DNA of 64,000 bases from Pseudomonas mendocina (GTDB lineage Bacteria > Pseudomonadota > Gammaproteobacteria > Pseudomonadales > Pseudomonadaceae). Below the pieces are notes generated by a model. The model did no database searches and was not told the DNA's origin. It worked only from the letters and a program-made list of their open reading frames with translations. Of this stretch, positions 49,289-59,861 are shown piece after piece; the first letter of the stretch is position 1, and the number at the start of each line of letters is the position of its first letter. Position numbers and translations under genes: made by a program. The DNA is taken from contig NZ_CP027657.1 of NCBI RefSeq assembly GCF_003008615.1, positions 3,534,001 through 3,598,000 of the forward strand. Reading direction: 5' to 3'.

Positions 49289-50719
49289 TCAATCGCCCGC
49301 ATGGTGCTGGGCGACTTGCTGATTGGCGCCGTTCGGACGCTGGCACAGGCTGGCCTGTACCTTCAGGTCATCGGCGCTGTCTTCGGGCTTTTCGATTTCC
49401 AGAGCGAAGAAGTTCTGCTCGCCCCAGCCCGGTTCGTCGCGAAGTTCCACGGCGAAGCGGCCATCGGTGTCGACGGTATTGGGTTTCTCCAACTTGAGCT
49501 TTTCGCGCTGGCCGTTGAGGTACCAGATGGTGGCGTCGACGCGTTTGACCGATGGATCACTGAAGCGCAGGTCGAGCTGGTGGCGGTTGCCGGCCAGGTT
49601 CAGCAGCTTGTTCTCACCGTTGACCAGCACCTCGTTGCTGCCGGGGCGCAGGCGTGTTTCGTTGGCGAGCACTTCGCGCTGGCCGCTGCAGCCGTTGTTC
49701 AGGCTGGCCATCAACTGGCGGTGGATCTTGTCCGAGGCCAGGTCGTAGAGCGGCGAGAATTCCCAGATGAGAATCTGCGGCGGGTCGTTCTGGAACGAGT
49801 CGCTGGCCAGGTATTCGAGCATCGCGCCTTCCAGGCCACCGCCGGGGAAGGCGGCGTTGAGCACGTCGGTGCCCAGGTACTGTTCGAGGAAGCCACCGAA
49901 GTTGTAATTCTTGCCGCTGTGGCTGGTGCCGACCAGGGCAACACGCGGGCTGGCGTCGTCGCCGAACAGCGCGTCGCCAGCGCTGGCGTCCTTCGGCTCG
50001 GTGCTGAACTGATCGACGTACTGCACCGCATAACCGGTGCCGCACAGCTGGCTGGCGACGTTCTGCATGGTTCCGGTCTTGCCCATCAGGCCAATGCGTT
50101 CGGTGACGAATTCCTTCTGTGGAATGTCGGCGAAGCCAGGGATGCGTTTGACGGTTTCGGCCACCAGGCGCGCGGTGCGCTCGGCGCCGTAGGGCGTCCA
50201 GTGCTGGTCGCGGCGGAAGTAGAACTCCTGGTCGCTGTCCTCGTCGGTCAGCGGGGTCAGATCCGGCACCCAGATGCCCAGCTGTTCGAAGCGCGTCAAC
50301 GCCTGGCGATAGTTGTGCAGCGCCGTGTCGTAGTCGAAGCGCTCGTAGTCGGCCGGGCGTAGCTTGCTGCGATTGACCAGGCCGCGGGTCGGTTGATAGA
50401 CCACCACCAGTTCCACGCCGCGCTGCTTGAGGCCGTCGCGCAGTTCCTTGAGGCGCTGGTAGCCGACCTCCGTGGTGCCGAACTCGGTACGCAGGTCTTC
50501 GACACTGCGGAACAGCCAGCCCTCGTCGGCATCGAGCAGGGTGACGAAGTTCTTCATGTAGTTGGTGGTGTAGCGGCTGGCATCGTGCGCCGCCGGGCAC
50601 AGCGAGCAGCAGTCTTCGACCTGGTACTGCGGCGCCTGGCGCTCCTGGGCTTGCAGGCTGCTGCCGAAGGCGGCGCAGGTCACCGCCAGGGCGAGGGTCT
50701 TGAGTTGGGATACGCGCAT
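49289..50719 (-). CDS. algX: Alginate O-acetyltransferase AlgX
   Basis: Periplasmic SGNH-type acetyltransferase with a C-terminal carbohydrate-binding module, 476 aa. Catalytic residues match the P. aeruginosa set: Asp171 and His173 in RRDQHW, Ser266 in GTSHS. Signal peptide about 1-24. Follows algG by 12 bases. Confidence 0.97.
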   Translation of the reverse strand: MRVSQLKTLALAVTCAAFGSSLQAQERQAPQYQVEDCCSLCPAAHDASRYTTNYMKNFVTLLDADEGWLFRSVEDLRTEFGTTEVGYQRLKELRDGLKQRGVELVVVYQPTRGLVNRSKLRPADYERFDYDTALHNYRQALTRFEQLGIWVPDLTPLTDEDSDQEFYFRRDQHWTPYGAERTARLVAETVKRIPGFADIPQKEFVTERIGLMGKTGTMQNVASQLCGTGYAVQYVDQFSTEPKDASAGDALFGDDASPRVALVGTSHSGKNYNFGGFLEQYLGTDVLNAAFPGGGLEGAMLEYLASDSFQNDPPQILIWEFSPLYDLASDKIHRQLMASLNNGCSGQREVLANETRLRPGSNEVLVNGENKLLNLAGNRHQLDLRFSDPSVKRVDATIWYLNGQREKLKLEKPNTVDTDGRFAVELRDEPGWGEQNFFALEIEKPEDSADDLKVQASLCQRPNGANQQVAQHHAGD

Positions 50720-50731
50720 TCTGGGGCCTCG

Positions 50732-52267
50732 TCAGTTGGTCATCTGCTCGGGCTCGATCGGGTCGATCAGCACGGGCTGGCGCTGGCGCACCATGAGGTC
50801 GAGGATTTCGTCCTGTTTCTCGCCGAGGATGCCGGCGAGTTGGATGCCGCTGCTCTTGCGCGGCGCGAGCATCTTCACGCGGTACAGCTCGACCGACAGC
50901 GGCGAGTCGATGTTGATCGGGCTGGAGCCGTTGCCGGCCAGGGTGCCGCCGACGATGATCATCGAGATCTTGGCGTCGAAGGGGTCGAGATCCAGGTCGC
51001 GATCGGTATCCGACAGATCCCTGATATGGCCGTAGATGCCGGTCAGCTGGTTGAGCGCCGAAAGGTTCTCGTACAGGCGGATGTTCTCGCTGTTGCGGAT
51101 GCGAATGCCGTGGCGCTGGTTGCGCATCACCTGGTTGCCCCACAGCAAATTGTCGCCGCTCTCGTACAGGGTGATGCCGTCGGCATGATTGCCGTGCACG
51201 CGGTTGTAGGCGATCAGGTTGCGCTCGCTGCTGCGGTCGATGACCACGCCGGAGAGCTTGTTGTCGTAGCTCTCGTTGTTGATGATCCAGCTGTCGTTGA
51301 CCTCGCGCGAGATGATGATGCCGTGCTTCTTCTTGGTACCGAACACGGTGTTCTCGGCGATGATCAGCCCGTGCGAGCGGTCGTGCGGGTCGATGCCGTA
51401 GACGATGTTGTCGCGGTAGGTGTTGCCCTTGATCACCACGTTCTGCGCTTCGTAGCAGTAGAAGCCGTACCAGTGATCGACGAACTCCGAATCGATCAGC
51501 CAGCCGGTCGGTTCATCGCGCTTGAGGCGCTCGTGCATGCTCGGCGTGTACTGGGTGATCGACACGCCGTAGGACTTGGAGTTGTCGTAGCCCAGGCTGG
51601 TCAGCACGCTGCTGGCGATATACAGCTCGCTGCCGCCCCAGGACACCAGGAACGGGCGGAATTCCTTGCCCTCGTCGCGCATGGTCGCCGGGCCGTTGTC
51701 GGCCTCGCGCCAGGCGGTGACGCGGGTGTCGGTGATGAACATCAGGCCGTCGTTGACCAGAAACGCACCGCGCTCCTGCGACAGGCGCAGCTCGCGGGTG
51801 TCCTTGCCGACGTGCAGCGCCGCGCCCTCGGCCACCACGATGGGCAGGCGGGCAAGGTACACGCCGTCTTCCTGTTCGGCGAACTGGCTGTCGGGCAGCG
51901 CCTTGGCGATGTCCTGCGCGGTGACCAGGCCACCTTCGATGAAGATCGCCATGGGCATGCCCTGCTGGCGCTGAATCCATTCGCGCAGGCGTTCGTTGCC
52001 GCCGGTGAAGTCCTTCAGGGCGTCCTGGCGCAGCATGCGCCGCACCACCACCTTGCCCTTGTTGCCTTGCGGAATCTTGGCCAGCACCGCTTCCTTGGTG
52101 TAGCCGGACAGATCCGGCAGCGCGGGCGCCTCCATGTGCAGTTCGGCGGCCGGGGCGCTACGCACGCGGTAGTCGAACTGGTGTTCCTGCGGGTTGGCCT
52201 GGGCCAGTGGCGCGGCGAGACACATCGCGCTGAGCAGCAGGGGTAGGGCTAAGCCGTTGGGTTGCAT
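50732..52267 (-). CDS. algG: Mannuronan C5-epimerase AlgG
   Basis: Periplasmic right-handed beta-helix enzyme, 511 aa, converting mannuronate to guluronate in the polymer. Signal peptide ends near LAQANP. The catalytic motif DPHDR is at 293-297. Beta-helix repeats (about 235-470) show the spaced I/N pattern. Located 11 bases after algE. Confidence 0.97.
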   Translation of the reverse strand: MQPNGLALPLLLSAMCLAAPLAQANPQEHQFDYRVRSAPAAELHMEAPALPDLSGYTKEAVLAKIPQGNKGKVVVRRMLRQDALKDFTGGNERLREWIQRQQGMPMAIFIEGGLVTAQDIAKALPDSQFAEQEDGVYLARLPIVVAEGAALHVGKDTRELRLSQERGAFLVNDGLMFITDTRVTAWREADNGPATMRDEGKEFRPFLVSWGGSELYIASSVLTSLGYDNSKSYGVSITQYTPSMHERLKRDEPTGWLIDSEFVDHWYGFYCYEAQNVVIKGNTYRDNIVYGIDPHDRSHGLIIAENTVFGTKKKHGIIISREVNDSWIINNESYDNKLSGVVIDRSSERNLIAYNRVHGNHADGITLYESGDNLLWGNQVMRNQRHGIRIRNSENIRLYENLSALNQLTGIYGHIRDLSDTDRDLDLDPFDAKISMIIVGGTLAGNGSSPINIDSPLSVELYRVKMLAPRKSSGIQLAGILGEKQDEILDLMVRQRQPVLIDPIEPEQMTN

Positions 52268-52278
52268 GATCCGATCCC

Positions 52279-53736
52279 TCAGAAGCGCCAGATGAAGTCG
52301 ACGAAGGCGCGGTGCATCACCGAGTCGGTACCGCTGCCATAGGCGTCGCCGGGCAGGAACACGCCGGCGCGCAGGCGCACCAGCGCCGAGCGGTCGTCGA
52401 GTTGTTCGGCCACCGAGGCCGGCAGCAGGCCCTGCTTGAAATAGCGGGTCAGCACCAGGTCGACTTCCTGGCCGATGTCTTTCTCGCCAGCCACCAGCGG
52501 TGCGGTGATGCCGCTGTCGCCGACATCCTGGTCGCCATCGACGCGCCAGAAACGGTGATAGACGACGCTGGCGTCGTAGTCCTCGCCCAACTGCCAGGAA
52601 CTGAACGCGCTGGCCACCTGCAGGTTGGACAGCTCACCGCGAAAGGCCTCGCCGTAGCGGTGCAGGCGCGATTCGACGCCGGTGAAGTTGGCCCGGTTGC
52701 TGTGCAGGCCGGTCTGCATGAACTGCCGCGACTTGCCTTCGTCACCACCGCCGCTGCCACGGGCGTAGGCGGCGCCAATCTTCCAGTTGTCGTCGAGGCT
52801 GTAGCGCAGGCCCAGATCCATCGCCCAGGCATCCACGTCCTGGCTGCGCGAGCCGGTGGCGATGCGTTCGTTGCCGACCACTTGTTGCTGCAACTGGTCG
52901 GTGTCGCCCTGCAGCCAGGTCAGCTGCGCCCAGTAGTTGAGACGGTTGCGCGAATTACGCTCGAAGAAGCCGCCATCGGCGTGCAGGCCGAACCAGGTCA
53001 GGTCACCGGTGTAGCGCTTGCTCAGTTCGTCGACGCGCTCGCCCTGATTGGCCAGGTGGCCGTCGTCACGGCTGTGGTGCAGCTTGGCGCCGATGCGGTG
53101 GCCGGGCGTCCACTGGTAGTCGAGGCCGGCAAAGAAGTGCTGGCGGTCTTCGTCCTCGGGCGCCAGGTCGTCGAGGTCGGTGCGGTAGTCGGAGAACCGC
53201 TCGGCAACGCCGACCGTGGCCTGCAGCAGGGTGGTATCGAAGCGCCAGTTGATGGCCTCGATGTTGGTGTCCCACCAGGTGCCTTCGTCACTGCGCAGGC
53301 GTTGGCGACCGACGCGCAGGTGCTCGCCGGGGTAGGCGGTGAGGCCGGCGTAGTCGACCCAGAACTCGCGCATGGCCAGGTAGTTCTTGTCCGGCTGGCG
53401 CGCGTCGCTGCGCTGGCTGCTGTCTTCGCCATCGTCCTGCAGCGGGTCGGTTTCGATGGTGTCGGTGGCGGTAACCGCCTGGCCCATGGCGAATGCGCTC
53501 CAGTCGCCGCGTTCGCCGTAGGCCCACGGGCGCAGGTCGAGACCGATACCGTTGACATCGCCACCGTCGCGGGTGCCGAGGTCGCGGTCGTCTTCCGATT
53601 GCGCGGTGATCTTCACATCCAGGCCGAAGTGCTTCGGCGCATCCGCCGCCCAGGCGGCGCTGGCTGCCAGCAGGCTGGCACTCAGCCCGAGCTGACTAAC
53701 GATACGGTTTAGCTGCATGCGTGCATCCCTGTTCAT
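52279..53736 (-). CDS. algE: Alginate export porin AlgE
   Basis: Outer-membrane 18-stranded beta-barrel, 485 aa, the exit channel for alginate. It begins after a signal peptide (about to AAWAAD) with [21 protein letters not shown] and ends in the outer-membrane motif AFVDFIWRF. The ATG used overlaps the algK stop (ATGA); an alternative ATG 18 bases later is possible. Confidence 0.96.
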   Translation of the reverse strand: MNRDARMQLNRIVSQLGLSASLLAASAAWAADAPKHFGLDVKITAQSEDDRDLGTRDGGDVNGIGLDLRPWAYGERGDWSAFAMGQAVTATDTIETDPLQDDGEDSSQRSDARQPDKNYLAMREFWVDYAGLTAYPGEHLRVGRQRLRSDEGTWWDTNIEAINWRFDTTLLQATVGVAERFSDYRTDLDDLAPEDEDRQHFFAGLDYQWTPGHRIGAKLHHSRDDGHLANQGERVDELSKRYTGDLTWFGLHADGGFFERNSRNRLNYWAQLTWLQGDTDQLQQQVVGNERIATGSRSQDVDAWAMDLGLRYSLDDNWKIGAAYARGSGGGDEGKSRQFMQTGLHSNRANFTGVESRLHRYGEAFRGELSNLQVASAFSSWQLGEDYDASVVYHRFWRVDGDQDVGDSGITAPLVAGEKDIGQEVDLVLTRYFKQGLLPASVAEQLDDRSALVRLRAGVFLPGDAYGSGTDSVMHRAFVDFIWRF

Positions 53737-55109
53737 GGCTGGCTGACCTGCAGAGCGGCCTGCTGCTGCAGGACGATGCCGCGTGCATTGCGCTCTTCGC
53801 GCAGCAGGCGTTGGCCTTCGGCCAGTTGCGCCGGGGTCAGGCTCTCGGCCACCTCGTGCGCCAACTCGAAGGTCGGCGGCGTGTTGCGGGGCAGGGCCAG
53901 TTGGCTGAATACGTAGGCATTGACCGGGTTGGGTTTGACCCCACGGCCCTGGCTGAACATCTGCGCCAGGGCGAAGTCGGCGCTGAGCTGGCCGGCGCGG
54001 GCGGCGCTGAGCAGGTGGTCGAGTGCCTGCTGGGCATAGACTTCGCCGAGGTGACCGCGCAGGTAGATCTGCCCCAGGTAGTAATTGGCGCTGGGCTCGC
54101 TGGGCGCGGCCTTGCGCAGGTGCTCCTCGGCTTTCTTCGGCTCCTGCGGCAGCAGCTTGCCTTCGTAGTAGAGACGCCCGAGCAGCAGCTCGGCGCGTGG
54201 CAGAGCGGCCTCACGGCCCTTGTCCAGATAGCCGAGCAGGGTCTCGGTATCGCCCTGTGCCGGGTAGTCGTAGAGCAGGCGCGCCAGGCTTACCCAGGCG
54301 GCGGGATAGCTCGGTGCGATGGCTTCGAGCAGCTCCTGCGCGCGCTGTGGTTGCGGCTGGCCCAGCTCCGGGTCGCTGAGTACTTGGGCCACGGAGTCGA
54401 CCTGGTTGGGCGAGACGTTGCCGGCGCGGTAGCCAGTCAGCAGTTGCTCGATCAGCGCTTCGCGGTCGTCTTCGCGGTTCTGCTTCTGGTACACCGTCGC
54501 CAGCTCGGCGTAGCAGGCGTCGTTGCTGGCCAGGCGCGCCTGGCAGATGCGCTCGATCTCGCCCAGGTGCTGGTCGTAGGTGCCGTCGGTGCGGTACAGG
54601 AGAATCTGCGCCAGTTCTGCCTGTGGCAGACCCTGCTGGCGCCAGTCTTGGATACGTTGCGCGAGGTTCATGGCGGGAAAGTCCTGTGGGTAGAACAGGT
54701 AGAGTTCGGTCAGCGGCAGCAGCGCACTGGGCTCGCGGGCGCGGGCTGCGCTCTCCAGCAGCTCGGCGGCCTCCTGGCGTTCGGCCAGGGTGCTGCCGGG
54801 CTTGCGCGCCAGCAGCTTGCCGAGGCGTGCTTCGGCACGCGGCGAGCCGTCCAGGGCCTGGCGGTAGATGCGCTCGGCCTCATCCAGATCCTGGGTCTGG
54901 CCATTGGCGGCGTAGATGTCGGCCAGGCCGATCTGTGCGTCGCTGTAACCCATCTCGGCAAGCTGGCGGAAATGCCACTCGGCGGTCTGCTGGTCGCCGC
55001 TCTGCAGGGCTTCGCGGGCCAGGCGCTGATCCGGCAGACCGGTGCAACCGGCCAGCGTGGCGCTGACGGCGAGGCCCAGCAGGGCAGGACGAAGAAGGGG
55101 CATGCTCAC
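53733..55109 (-). CDS. algK: Outer-membrane lipoprotein AlgK
   Basis: TPR/Sel1-like scaffold lipoprotein of 458 aa that helps localise AlgE and bridges to the secretion complex. Lipobox LAGC (Cys22). Repeats such as [23 protein letters not shown] recur through the protein. The start is a GTG with GGAG nine bases upstream; the later ATG (third codon) is too far from it. Start lies 13 bases after alg44. Confidence 0.95.
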   Translation of the reverse strand: MSMPLLRPALLGLAVSATLAGCTGLPDQRLAREALQSGDQQTAEWHFRQLAEMGYSDAQIGLADIYAANGQTQDLDEAERIYRQALDGSPRAEARLGKLLARKPGSTLAERQEAAELLESAARAREPSALLPLTELYLFYPQDFPAMNLAQRIQDWRQQGLPQAELAQILLYRTDGTYDQHLGEIERICQARLASNDACYAELATVYQKQNREDDREALIEQLLTGYRAGNVSPNQVDSVAQVLSDPELGQPQPQRAQELLEAIAPSYPAAWVSLARLLYDYPAQGDTETLLGYLDKGREAALPRAELLLGRLYYEGKLLPQEPKKAEEHLRKAAPSEPSANYYLGQIYLRGHLGEVYAQQALDHLLSAARAGQLSADFALAQMFSQGRGVKPNPVNAYVFSQLALPRNTPPTFELAHEVAESLTPAQLAEGQRLLREERNARGIVLQQQAALQVSQP

Positions 55110-55122
55110 GGCGTGGTTCTCC

Positions 55123-56286
55123 TTAGCGGCCAGCCGCGACGGCGCGGTCGACCAGCCAGCTCAGCGACGGGCCGCGATCGATCACCACTTCCACCGGCTG
55201 CCCGGCGAGGCTGGCTGGCAGCAGGTCGTCGGGCTTGATCTGTACACGGATGTCCGAGGACAGCCCGCCCTCGTGCAGGTTGCTGCTGATGATCTCGCCA
55301 CGGCGGCTTTCGTTCTCGCCGGCCACACGGAAGCTCACCGGCGTGCCGGGGCGCGCTTGTTCCAGATGGCGGTAGGGGAAGCTGGCGCTGACGCTGGCGA
55401 CGCCGTCCTGCGGTACTAGTTCGAAGATCACGTCGCCCTTGCTGGCGAACTGACCGTCGGCCACCAGTTGGCGGGCGACCTTGCAGTTGCACGGGCTGGT
55501 CAGGGTGCCCTGCATTTCGCGGGCGAACAGCGCTTCGATCTGGCTCGGTTCGAGCTGGTCGTCACCGAGGTGGCCCTTGAGCATTTCCAGCATGCTGGTG
55601 GTGAAGGTGGCGATGGGCGCGCCTTTCTCGATCACGCCATCGGGCTGCACCAGGCTCTGCACGCTGCCTTCGCGCGGCATGGTCACTTGCAGTGCGGGCA
55701 GGCTGACCTGTGCCGATTGTGCGTGGGTGACGAAGTACAGTCCGTAGATCGACTTGCCGATGTAACCGAAGGCGGCCAGGCCGACGACGAAGATCGCGCC
55801 GCTGAACGCCACCGCACGCAGGCGGCCGAACACGCCCATACCGCCGCCGGAACCGTTCTTGCGCGCCTTGGTGAAGTTGTCGCGTTGCAGGATGTGCAGC
55901 ACCTCGCCGACGTTGACCAGCTCACCGGCCAGGTGGCTGCTGATCAGATGGCGCAGGGCCGCGACCTCGCGGGCGCCGAGGTTGTGGAACTGGCAGCCGA
56001 CGCGGTTGTGCTCCGGTTGTACCGAGCTGACCTGAAATTCCACATCCAGCCCCAGCACCAGGCTGTCGAGCTGGAACTGCAGCTGGCCGCGATGGAAATC
56101 GCCGACCTTGTGCGTGGTGTTCTCGCTGGTGAAGCTGAAGCCGCCGGCAGACACATCCTGCAGGCGCGCATCGATGCGTTCGCGCTGGGCATTGGTGTAA
56201 CGCAGGCGCCCAGGCAGCTTGACGCGGGCGTGCTGGCGCTGGGCTTCGGACTCATGGACGACGTTGAGATTGGCGACGGAGTTCAT
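55123..56286 (-). CDS. alg44: Alginate polymerase regulator Alg44 (PilZ)
   Basis: Inner-membrane protein of 387 aa that turns on polymerisation when it binds c-di-GMP. The PilZ domain has the RxxxR motif (Arg17, Arg21) and DVSAGG (44-49). A membrane segment lies near 160-180 and a periplasmic HlyD/MFP-like domain follows. Between alg8 and algK. Confidence 0.97.
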   Translation of the reverse strand: MNSVANLNVVHESEAQRQHARVKLPGRLRYTNAQRERIDARLQDVSAGGFSFTSENTTHKVGDFHRGQLQFQLDSLVLGLDVEFQVSSVQPEHNRVGCQFHNLGAREVAALRHLISSHLAGELVNVGEVLHILQRDNFTKARKNGSGGGMGVFGRLRAVAFSGAIFVVGLAAFGYIGKSIYGLYFVTHAQSAQVSLPALQVTMPREGSVQSLVQPDGVIEKGAPIATFTTSMLEMLKGHLGDDQLEPSQIEALFAREMQGTLTSPCNCKVARQLVADGQFASKGDVIFELVPQDGVASVSASFPYRHLEQARPGTPVSFRVAGENESRRGEIISSNLHEGGLSSDIRVQIKPDDLLPASLAGQPVEVVIDRGPSLSWLVDRAVAAGR

Positions 56287-56312
56287 GGTGGCTAGTTCCT
56301 ATTCGAGTACGG

Positions 56313-57794
56313 TCACACCAGCGCCAGCAGCGCGGCGATGAAGACAGAGGCGGCAGAGAAGGTCATGGCGCGCGACGACCAGCTGTTGAACCAGTTGGCG
56401 AAGCTGGACAGGCCGCGGTTGAGCTTGGTGTTCTGGCGCGTCCAGGACTGTTGATCGAGGCGGAAGAACACGTAGATCTTCACCAGCGCGCCGACGATCT
56501 GGTTGTAATAGAGCAGGGCCGGGTAGGCCGGGCCGATGCGGTGCCCGGAGAGCATCAGCAGCAGCGTCAGGATCAGGCGCGTGATGCCGATCCACAGCAG
56601 GTAGATCAGCAGGTACATCACGCTGTACTTGATGCTGGCGATGATTGCCACGCACAGGCCGAGCAGGCAGGTCCACATCGATACGCGCTGGTCGAACAGC
56701 ACCAGGCTGGTGAACGCGCCGAGGCGGTTCATGCCCAGACGCAGGGCGCGCGAGTTCTGCCGCAGGTTGTTGCCGTACCAGCGGAACATCAGCTTGCGGC
56801 TGGCCTTGACGAAGCTCTTCTCCGGCGGGTGCTCGACCGTGTTGATGGCGGCATCCGGTACGTAGAAGGTGTCGTAGCCCAGGCGCATCAGGCTGTACCA
56901 GCTGGACTTATCGTCACCGGTGAGGAACTGGAAGCGACCCAGGCGCCAGTGCTCCAGGTGATCGCTTTCCACGTCGCGGATGAACTCGGGGTCGGTGACC
57001 ACGCTGGCGCGGAACACCGACATGCGCCCGGTCATGGTCAGCACGCGCTTGCTCAGTGCCATCGAGCACATGTTGAGGTGGCGCTGGGCGAAGCGCAGCT
57101 TGTGCCATTCGCTCATCAGGTAGCTGCCGCGCACCTCGCAGAACTCGTTGGTGGTCAGCCCGCCGACATTGGGGAAGAGCTTGAACCAGGGCACGGTCTT
57201 GGTCACCACGTCCGGCTCGAGCACGGTGTCGCCGTCGATCACCGCTACCACCGCATCGCGATCCGGCATCTGCCGCGAGATGGCGCGAAAACCATGGGCC
57301 AGGCCGTCACGCTTGCCGGTGCCGGGGATACGCACGATATCCAGGGTGACGTGCGCCGGCGGCTCGGCCTGAGCCCAGAGGTTCTTGATCAGCAGCTCGT
57401 CGGAGAGCTCGACGATCGAGCACACCACGGTGCATGGGTAGCCGCAGTCGATGGCCTCGCGGATCACCGAGCGGTAGACCATGGCGGTGGTCAGCGCTTC
57501 GATGCGAAAGCTGGTGACCAGCAGATACACATGAGAGGGGTCGGCGTCCTTGCCGAGTTTTTTCACCTTGCGGCGATACCAGGGGTACACCAGGTAAAGG
57601 AACAGGCAGCCGCGCACGAAGTGCAGGGCGCCCATGGAATAGCGCCAGATGCCGACGATGCCGATGAGCAGGAGGAAGTCCCGCGCTTCGGGGTCGAACA
57701 CCGAACGTGGCAGGGCCAGTGCCAGAAGCATCAGCAGGCTGAGGTAGAGCAGCCAGCCGCTGGCTTGATTGAGGCCGTTCTTGAGCTTGTCCAT
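56313..57794 (-). CDS. alg8: Alginate synthase glycosyltransferase Alg8
   Basis: Family 2 glycosyltransferase, 493 aa, polymerising GDP-mannuronate at the inner membrane. Membrane segments lie at both ends; the cytoplasmic domain has [11 protein letters not shown] (metal and sugar binding) and [12 protein letters not shown]. Works with Alg44. Follows algD by about 50 bases. Confidence 0.97.
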   Translation of the reverse strand: MDKLKNGLNQASGWLLYLSLLMLLALALPRSVFDPEARDFLLLIGIVGIWRYSMGALHFVRGCLFLYLVYPWYRRKVKKLGKDADPSHVYLLVTSFRIEALTTAMVYRSVIREAIDCGYPCTVVCSIVELSDELLIKNLWAQAEPPAHVTLDIVRIPGTGKRDGLAHGFRAISRQMPDRDAVVAVIDGDTVLEPDVVTKTVPWFKLFPNVGGLTTNEFCEVRGSYLMSEWHKLRFAQRHLNMCSMALSKRVLTMTGRMSVFRASVVTDPEFIRDVESDHLEHWRLGRFQFLTGDDKSSWYSLMRLGYDTFYVPDAAINTVEHPPEKSFVKASRKLMFRWYGNNLRQNSRALRLGMNRLGAFTSLVLFDQRVSMWTCLLGLCVAIIASIKYSVMYLLIYLLWIGITRLILTLLLMLSGHRIGPAYPALLYYNQIVGALVKIYVFFRLDQQSWTRQNTKLNRGLSSFANWFNSWSSRAMTFSAASVFIAALLALV

Positions 57795-57843
57795 ATGCGT
57801 CTCCGGCTACCTGCGCGCCAGGCGCGCAGGTAGGCTCGGGTCC

Positions 57844-59154
57844 TTACCAGCAGATGCCTTCGGCCACGCCGTTGCTGGCGTGGGGCATGAAACCGACCAG
57901 GTCGATCACCCGCTTGCCGCTCGGCGCCTGCTCGGCCAGCTTGGCGAAGCGTTCGTCGCGGTTGCCGAGAATGATGATGTCGGCCTTGGCTACCACCTCT
58001 TCCAGGTCGCTGTTGAGCAGCGAGGAAACGTGCGGGATCTTCGACTCGATGTAGTCCTTGTTGGCGCCGTGCACGCGGGCGTATTCGACGTTGCGGTCGT
58101 AGATACCCAGGTCGTAGCCCTTGCCGATCAGCATCTCGGCCAGTTCCACCAGTGGGCTTTCGCGCAGATCATCGGTGCCGGCCTTGAAGCTCAGGCCGAG
58201 CAGGGCGACCTTGCGGGTGTCGTGGTTGGCGATGATGTCGAAGGCCTTCTGTACCTGGGCGGCGTTGCTGCGCATCAGCGAGCCGATCAGCGGTGCTTCG
58301 ACGTCCAGGCTGCCGGCGCGGTAGTTCAGGGCGCGCACGTCCTTGGGCAGGCAGGAGCCGCCGAAGGCGAAGCCAGGCTTCATGTAGTACTTGGAGAGGT
58401 TGAGCTTGTGATCCTGGCAGATCACTTCCATCACCTCGCGACCATCGACGCCGACCGCCTTGGCGATGTTGCCGATCTCGTTGGCGAAGGTGACCTTGGC
58501 GGCGTGCCAGACGTTGCAGGTGTACTTGATCATCTCGGCGACTTCGATGTCCTTGCGGATGATCGGTGCGTCCAGCTCGCTGTAGATGCTTTCCAGCAGA
58601 TCACCGGAGGCCTTGTCCAGCTCGCCGATGACGGTCATCGGTGGGTAGTCGTAGTCCTGGATCGCGGTGCTCTCGCGCAGGAACTCGGGGTTCACCGCCA
58701 GGCCGAAGTCGATGCCGGCTTTCTTCCCGGAGCAATCTTCGATGATCGGCAGTACCACATTCTTCGCCGTACCCGGCAGTACGGTGCTGCGTACCACCAC
58801 GGTGTGGCGCTCGGCCTTGTCACGCAGGGCGAAACCGATTTCACGGCATACGCCTTCGATGTAATCCAGTTCCAGATCGCCGTTCTTCTTGCTCGGCGTA
58901 CCGACGCAGATGAACGACACGTCGCTTTCCAATACCGCTGCGGCGACGTCAGTGGTGCCGCGCAGACGACCCTGACGCAGGCCTTGTTGCAGCAGCTCTT
59001 CCAGACCCGGCTCGACGATGGGCGATTTACCGTTGTTGATCAGATCGATCTTGTGCGTGGAGATATCCACGCCAATCACGTCATGGCCGCGTGCCGACAA
59101 ACAACCGGCACAAACAGCGCCTACATAACCCAAACCGAAGATGCTGATTCGCAT
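57844..59154 (-). CDS. algD: GDP-mannose 6-dehydrogenase
   Basis: Key committed enzyme of alginate synthesis, oxidising GDP-mannose to GDP-mannuronate with NAD. Protein of 436 aa, as in P. aeruginosa. Nucleotide motif GLGYVG (7-12); catalytic Cys268 in GGSCLPKD. The ATG giving MRISIFG is preceded by GAGG at eight bases; a GTG three codons earlier is unlikely. First gene of the operon, behind a long leader. Confidence 0.98.
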   Translation of the reverse strand: MRISIFGLGYVGAVCAGCLSARGHDVIGVDISTHKIDLINNGKSPIVEPGLEELLQQGLRQGRLRGTTDVAAAVLESDVSFICVGTPSKKNGDLELDYIEGVCREIGFALRDKAERHTVVVRSTVLPGTAKNVVLPIIEDCSGKKAGIDFGLAVNPEFLRESTAIQDYDYPPMTVIGELDKASGDLLESIYSELDAPIIRKDIEVAEMIKYTCNVWHAAKVTFANEIGNIAKAVGVDGREVMEVICQDHKLNLSKYYMKPGFAFGGSCLPKDVRALNYRAGSLDVEAPLIGSLMRSNAAQVQKAFDIIANHDTRKVALLGLSFKAGTDDLRESPLVELAEMLIGKGYDLGIYDRNVEYARVHGANKDYIESKIPHVSSLLNSDLEEVVAKADIIILGNRDERFAKLAEQAPSGKRVIDLVGFMPHASNGVAEGICW

Positions 59155-59633
59155 GGTATTCACCTCGTCCGTTCGATGCAGTTTAAAATACTGGCCTTAT
59201 GGCCAAAACTAGTCCGTGAACTTGCTGTTTTGAATTGAGCAAGTTCATTCAGGCATAAGAGAGTTGTGACGCCGGAAGTGTGGCGTCAGATGCGAGCCTT
59301 ATATAAATTCGTGGCTCTTTGATATTGTCTTTGCTGCCTCGCTTGAGGCCTCTGTCTCGATGCTTTCGGGGTTTCTATGTCTCCCTGTGAAACGCACAAA
59401 CTTTCGTTGGGGTGAAGCAGCCTGGCGAATGTTTATTCGCAAATAGGCAGTTTCGGTTGATAAGAAAGTTATGAGTTGAAATGTGTTACGGGCTGTATGA
59501 GTGGCGGTCTTTTCCGATAGTTCCTACCGTTCGTCCGTAGCTGAACGGGAGCTGAACGGGTAAGTTGATCGCAATATAGTGGCAACTTGCAAAATGCATG
59601 ATGGCAATACGTGCATTAATAAGTGTGAAACTA
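59155..59633 (-). promoter_or_regulatory. Long algD 5' leader with hairpin, AlgR box and RsmA-like site
   Basis: About 470 nt from the predicted AlgU start to algD. On the minus strand it holds AACGGACG (59166-59173) in the ribosome-binding area, matching the RsmA/CsrA pattern CANGGAYG at 7 of 8. It also holds a GGCC-TTAT-GGCC hairpin (59193-59204), a perfect 10-base inverted repeat (59217-59226 / 59238-59247), an exact AlgR box on the plus strand (59526-59535) and two tandem 11-base repeats (59539-59560). A long leader is also known for P. aeruginosa algD. Confidence 0.6.
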
Positions 59634-59661
59634 TCGGATAACTAAGGGGCGCAATAAGTTC
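59634..59661 (-). promoter_or_regulatory. AlgU (sigma-22) promoter of algD
   Basis: On the minus strand GAACTT (59656-59661), 17-base spacer, TCCGA (59634-59638). The AlgU consensus is GAACTT, 16-17, TCTGA, so only one base differs. No better match lies nearer the gene. Confidence 0.7.
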
Positions 59662-59861
59662 GCGAGAAAGTGCAGTGGCGCTGAAAGTGTGACGCCAAGC
59701 AGGTTTTCACGCGCAAGAAGCGTGGCGTGGGAGTCCCGGCAAAGCGCAGTGCTCAGGGGGCAGCGAAGCGGCGGGCGAGGGCGGGAGGCAGGTGATAAGC
59801 GCAGGTGCCGACCCCGTGCAGTAACCGATGAGTGGTGCACGGGGTGGGGGAGGGCGTGGCG

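Noticed and set aside
50393..52246. 617-codon plus-strand frame opposite algG/algX
   Set aside because: Low-complexity Ala/Val/His-rich translation caused by high GC; algG and algX are unmistakable on the other strand.
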